56,621 bases of DNA from assembly GCF_963678635.1 (NCBI RefSeq), contig NC_087064.1, positions 13,301,989 to 13,358,609 of the forward strand, read 5' to 3'. Positions 53,941 through 56,621 of the stretch are shown here, in pieces (the first letter of the stretch is position 1; the number at the start of each line of letters is the position of its first letter). A program made the translations under genes and the position numbers. This stretch comes from Symsagittifera roscoffensis (taxonomy: Eukaryota; Xenacoelomorpha; Acoela; Convolutidae). The notes under the pieces are model-generated. The model searched no databases. It was not told the DNA's origin and worked only from the letters and a program-made list of their open reading frames with translations.

Positions 53941-53989
53941 TTACGAGGCCAAAATGTGCGCTGTATAAATACACATTTAAGCCTCGTAA
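53941..53989. ncRNA. Stable 49-nt hairpin, possible structured RNA
   Basis: TTACGAGGC (53941-53949) pairs GCCTCGTAA (53981-53989), and AAATGTG (53952-53958) pairs CACATTT (53972-53978). A 2x2 internal loop and a 13-nt terminal loop complete it. It is shorter than usual miRNA precursors. It could be an RNA hairpin or the core of a palindromic repeat. Confidence 0.3.
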
Positions 53990-54995
53990 TGGGATTATAT
54001 CATTTTTTCGAAATTCAAAAAGGAGAAAAATTCCTTTTCTTTAGATTTTGCATTTGAATCTTGTTGAATGATTGTTTCCTTTTAGATTGCTAGTTTGCTT
54101 TTTTGGTTTCATACTGAGTTTTTGAAATAGATTTGTGTGTAATCACCTTTTTATTACGCAGAAAGCACAATTATGATTATTATGAATATTAATATTGTTA
54201 TTATTACTATTATTTTTTAAATGATTATTATTCCTTTCCAGGTTTGAACCAACATTGTTCAAATATAAATTTCATGTGGAAAAATTTTTCACAATGAGTG
54301 CGTTGCCAAAATTTGCAATATAGAGTGTGTATTTTTCAATAACTCGTTGTTTCGAACATCGATTATATCAATGATTAAAATGAATTAAAAAAAACTTTTA
54401 ATTTTAAGTCCAGAGATCAACTGTTGTCCAATGGCACTGTTTTCCTTTTCTGATTTTTGTAAATGAATGGTCTCTAATTTTCACATTCGATTAATTTTCT
54501 CATAATATGATTTATCTTTGGCTCGAAGAAACGATCACAAAAATGAGAGCATCTAATTGTAACAGGATATCTGAACAGCCAGTGGCTGCTTTGTTTTCTT
54601 TTCTAAAACAGAAGAAAATACCAAGTTATACCTTTGCACTTAGTAATTTTGTTTAGTTTACGGATTTATTAAGAGAAGAGAACGCCTTGCATCTTTTCAA
54701 CATATTTCCAGTTGTTGGGCAAACTAAATATTTGTTGTTCATCTCATGCTGTAACTGAAGTTTTTTTAAATTAAAAGTAACAAAAACAATTACACAAGTG
54801 AGCCTTTTAAAAGTTTTGTAAAACAAAACAAACAAAAGATGCAAGATTAATATGAATGTCCCCATTTTTTCCAGTTTGTGTCAACCGTATGCCAGTCTCT
54901 CTTTTTTACATATAGGAAAATGGTTTTCAGCTCAAAGTATAATACTTGATTTGTTGTGCGATATCACGTTAAATGTATCGGATTTTTTTTTGATG

Positions 54996-55818
54996 TTAAT
55001 AGTTTTGTTTGTATAACCTTCTGCATGTTGATACGTTTTGTCCTGAGTCTTGAAGTGCCTCAAAATTCTCGTTAGTCATGACGGCCTGATCTTTGATGTT
55101 GCCCTTGGGCTGGTAGAAACATACCATTAACGCTTTTTCGCATTCAACAAAAGGGGTCGATCCGCATCCAACTTTTGTACTATTTGCCCACATAATCTGA
55201 AATTTCAAAAAATCTTCACAAGCAATTTGATTAAAAGCTTTTGAAAATTAGTTTCAGAAAAAGTATGGAAAAAGGTGACTATTTGTGGAAAGGACAACAG
55301 GTAGAAAGCGATAATTGATAGTTTTTTTTTTAAATTATGATTCGTACAGCAAGACTATTGACACCAAGAAATGATTATTAACTTTAAAAATTCTTTGCTC
55401 AGAAACAACTCGAAATCTCATAACACATAACAATTATCGGGATCTATGTGAAAATTGAAACCATCAATTTTTAAAAAATGTTTTCCCTCATGTTTTAAAT
55501 AAGGTTTTTGATGTTCTATAAAAAAATAAAATCAAATAAAATTGCTTTTTGGTCATGTTGTCGTTTTTGTATCAATATCTTTAAGTCGTTTTTGATACAA
55601 TATCTTTGTATCAATATCTTATTATGCAAAATTACTCACCTGCGTAAATGCATCATATTTGTTTGCACTGGTTGTTTTGTTGCAAGATTCAAATGGCTCA
55701 GTTTCTCCAGGGAATTCGTAAAACTGCTTTGTATCGTACCATTCGTCCACCATTGATTGTAATTGTTTACTCGTAAAATCTCGTAACCATTCCCCTTTGA
55801 GTTCTGCTGTATTCATAC
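54996..55818 (-). CDS. CAP-domain (SCP/venom allergen 5-like) gene, 3' exons
   Basis: Minus strand. The exon 55818-55640 begins after an AG acceptor (TTTGTAG) and ends at CAG|GTGAGT. It encodes MNTAELKGEWLRDF, MVDEWYDTKQFYEF and KYDAFTQ. The intron is 55639-55197, with acceptor TTTCAG. The last exon, 55196-54996, begins IMWANSTKVGCGSTPF, continues to MVCFYQPKGNI and ends at TAA. The FTQ|IMWA...VGCG...C.Y.P.GN pattern is the CAP-domain core of cysteine-rich secretory and venom-allergen proteins. Such proteins are usually secreted and bind sterols or other ligands. The upstream exons with signal peptide and HxxxR are not found in the remaining 800 bp and probably lie outside the window. Confidence 0.78.
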
Positions 55819-56621
55819 CTACAAATTTTTTCAAAAAGTAGTTCGCAAAATTCTAATTACGGGGAATCTGAGAGTGTTTTTGTTTCAGAAACACAAATTC
55901 TCAATTAATTTTTTTTTCGTTTTATGTAGAGATTCTGATAGATTGATCAAAAAAATCAGATAGTTTTGATGATTTTTTGCAGCAACTCTGTTGTAGTTTT
56001 TAGCGCTAAAATTGTAGCTGAACCTTTTGTGTATATCTGCGCATAACCAGTCTTACGAATAACTAACTTTCAGATAGTGATTCCTTAAAGTAGTCGGTGA
56101 AAATAAGAGATCAACATCTGGTTCACCAAACCCCAGATATCTTGAAAAACATCCCAGAATTGGAGTGTATCGAACGTTTCGACCCTGGCTCTATGTGTTT
56201 CGAACCCCTCAAAAATAGTTATCTCCCTGTTTTGGCGTTGATCGACCGAGGAAAAAATTTTGACCGAGTTTGATGGAAGCAGCATTTTTGAATTAGCTTG
56301 AACTCGAGGAAACTTTTAAGCTAACAAAAGCTTCCTTCGGCCGCTTCCTCAAGCTTCCTCAAGCAAGATATGTTTCTACAGTGCTCGACCCAAGCGGGAT
56401 AACTTTCTAATGTCTCGACCACAAACTATTTGCTCGACCAATTTCAAGTGCTCAAGCAACATTGAGGTGATAGAGCGAGTTGCGCTCGAGTCAAGGTTCA
56501 ACCGAAGCGGTCGAAGGATGACCATTTTCGAATCTTTGAAGAGCTGTTTGTCCGTTTTTAATTTTTTTGCGCCGAATCAAGTCATTTTTTGATTTTTTTT
56601 TCTTAACCTGACATATGTTCG
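55819..56621. other. Upstream/intron DNA of the CAP gene
   Basis: No exon is recognised. Near 56380-56460 a short degenerate repeat (GCTCGACC or TCTCGACC) recurs three to four times at roughly 35-bp spacing. Confidence 0.4.

Larger units (their letters stand above)
51300..54990. other. AT-rich intergenic DNA, no recognisable gene
   Basis: Open frames here are short and without motifs. Noteworthy contents are a possible transposon end with a C-tract (52727-52815) and a strong hairpin (53941-53989). A 60-codon frame at 52471-52653 and a 70-codon minus frame at 54653-54865 cannot be assigned. Confidence 0.5.

Noticed and set aside
52321-54057. Short frames in the 51-54 kb region as host exons
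   Set aside because: No motif, no good splice borders and AT-rich composition.
1-56621. CRISPR arrays, tRNA or rRNA genes, bacterial operons
   Set aside because: None was seen. Repeats present are LTRs, minisatellites and a tandem duplication, and the genes are eukaryotic or retroelement-type.

Overview
The window is animal (invertebrate metazoan) genomic DNA. The evidence is spliced genes with GT-AG introns, metazoan-type LTR retroelements, a decayed Polinton-like DNA-virus remnant and a CAP/venom-allergen-type gene. I cannot fix the phylum from sequence alone. Four units can be told apart.

(1) 233-19130 is a complete LTR retroelement of about 18.9 kb on the + strand. It has 410-bp LTRs that look identical by eye, a 4-bp target duplication (ctct), a PBS starting TGG, and an unusually large gene set. 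In order these are two accessory ORFs before gag, gag-protease, pol (RT, RNase H, integrase), two tiny hydrophobic ORFs, a 377-codon reading frame with no Met, an Env-like glycoprotein, a 602-aa post-env ORF whose ATG overlaps the env stop (ATGA), and a 1.5-kb structured 3' region with an antisense ORF. It is laid out like a complex retrovirus. Pol carries one in-frame UAA that cuts off the integrase C-terminal GPY-type module. This element is the most likely undescribed system in the window.

(2) The element sits in one copy of a recent tandem duplication. Copy A is 1-232 plus 19131-23469, and copy B is 26372-30966. Each copy carries the same two-exon gene of unknown function (about 541 aa). 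Copy B preserves the empty insertion site at 26601-26604. Copy A runs into an intact 706-aa NERD-domain/SF1 helicase-like gene (23444-25564). In copy B that gene is cut after nine shared codons.

(3) Copy B is followed at about 30967-33240 by a frameshifted remnant resembling part of a Maverick/Polinton-type virus: a small membrane protein, an FtsK/HerA (A32-like) packaging ATPase and two further ORFs.

(4) 33265-49339, on the minus strand, is an old, GC-richer, heavily mutated Ty3/gypsy-type assemblage. Protease, RT, RNase H and integrase (49339 to 43090) are followed in the same orientation by about 9 kb of broken ORFs (42070 to 33265). The most recognisable of these is an SGNH/GDSL hydrolase-like protein. 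A second truncated fragment of the same family lies at 50654-51283. From 51.3 to 55 kb there is AT-rich DNA without recognisable genes. The last gene is the 3' end of a minus-strand CAP-domain gene (two exons, 54996-55818).

Identifications come from reading motifs by eye. No database or alignment was run, and nucleotide difference counts are manual.
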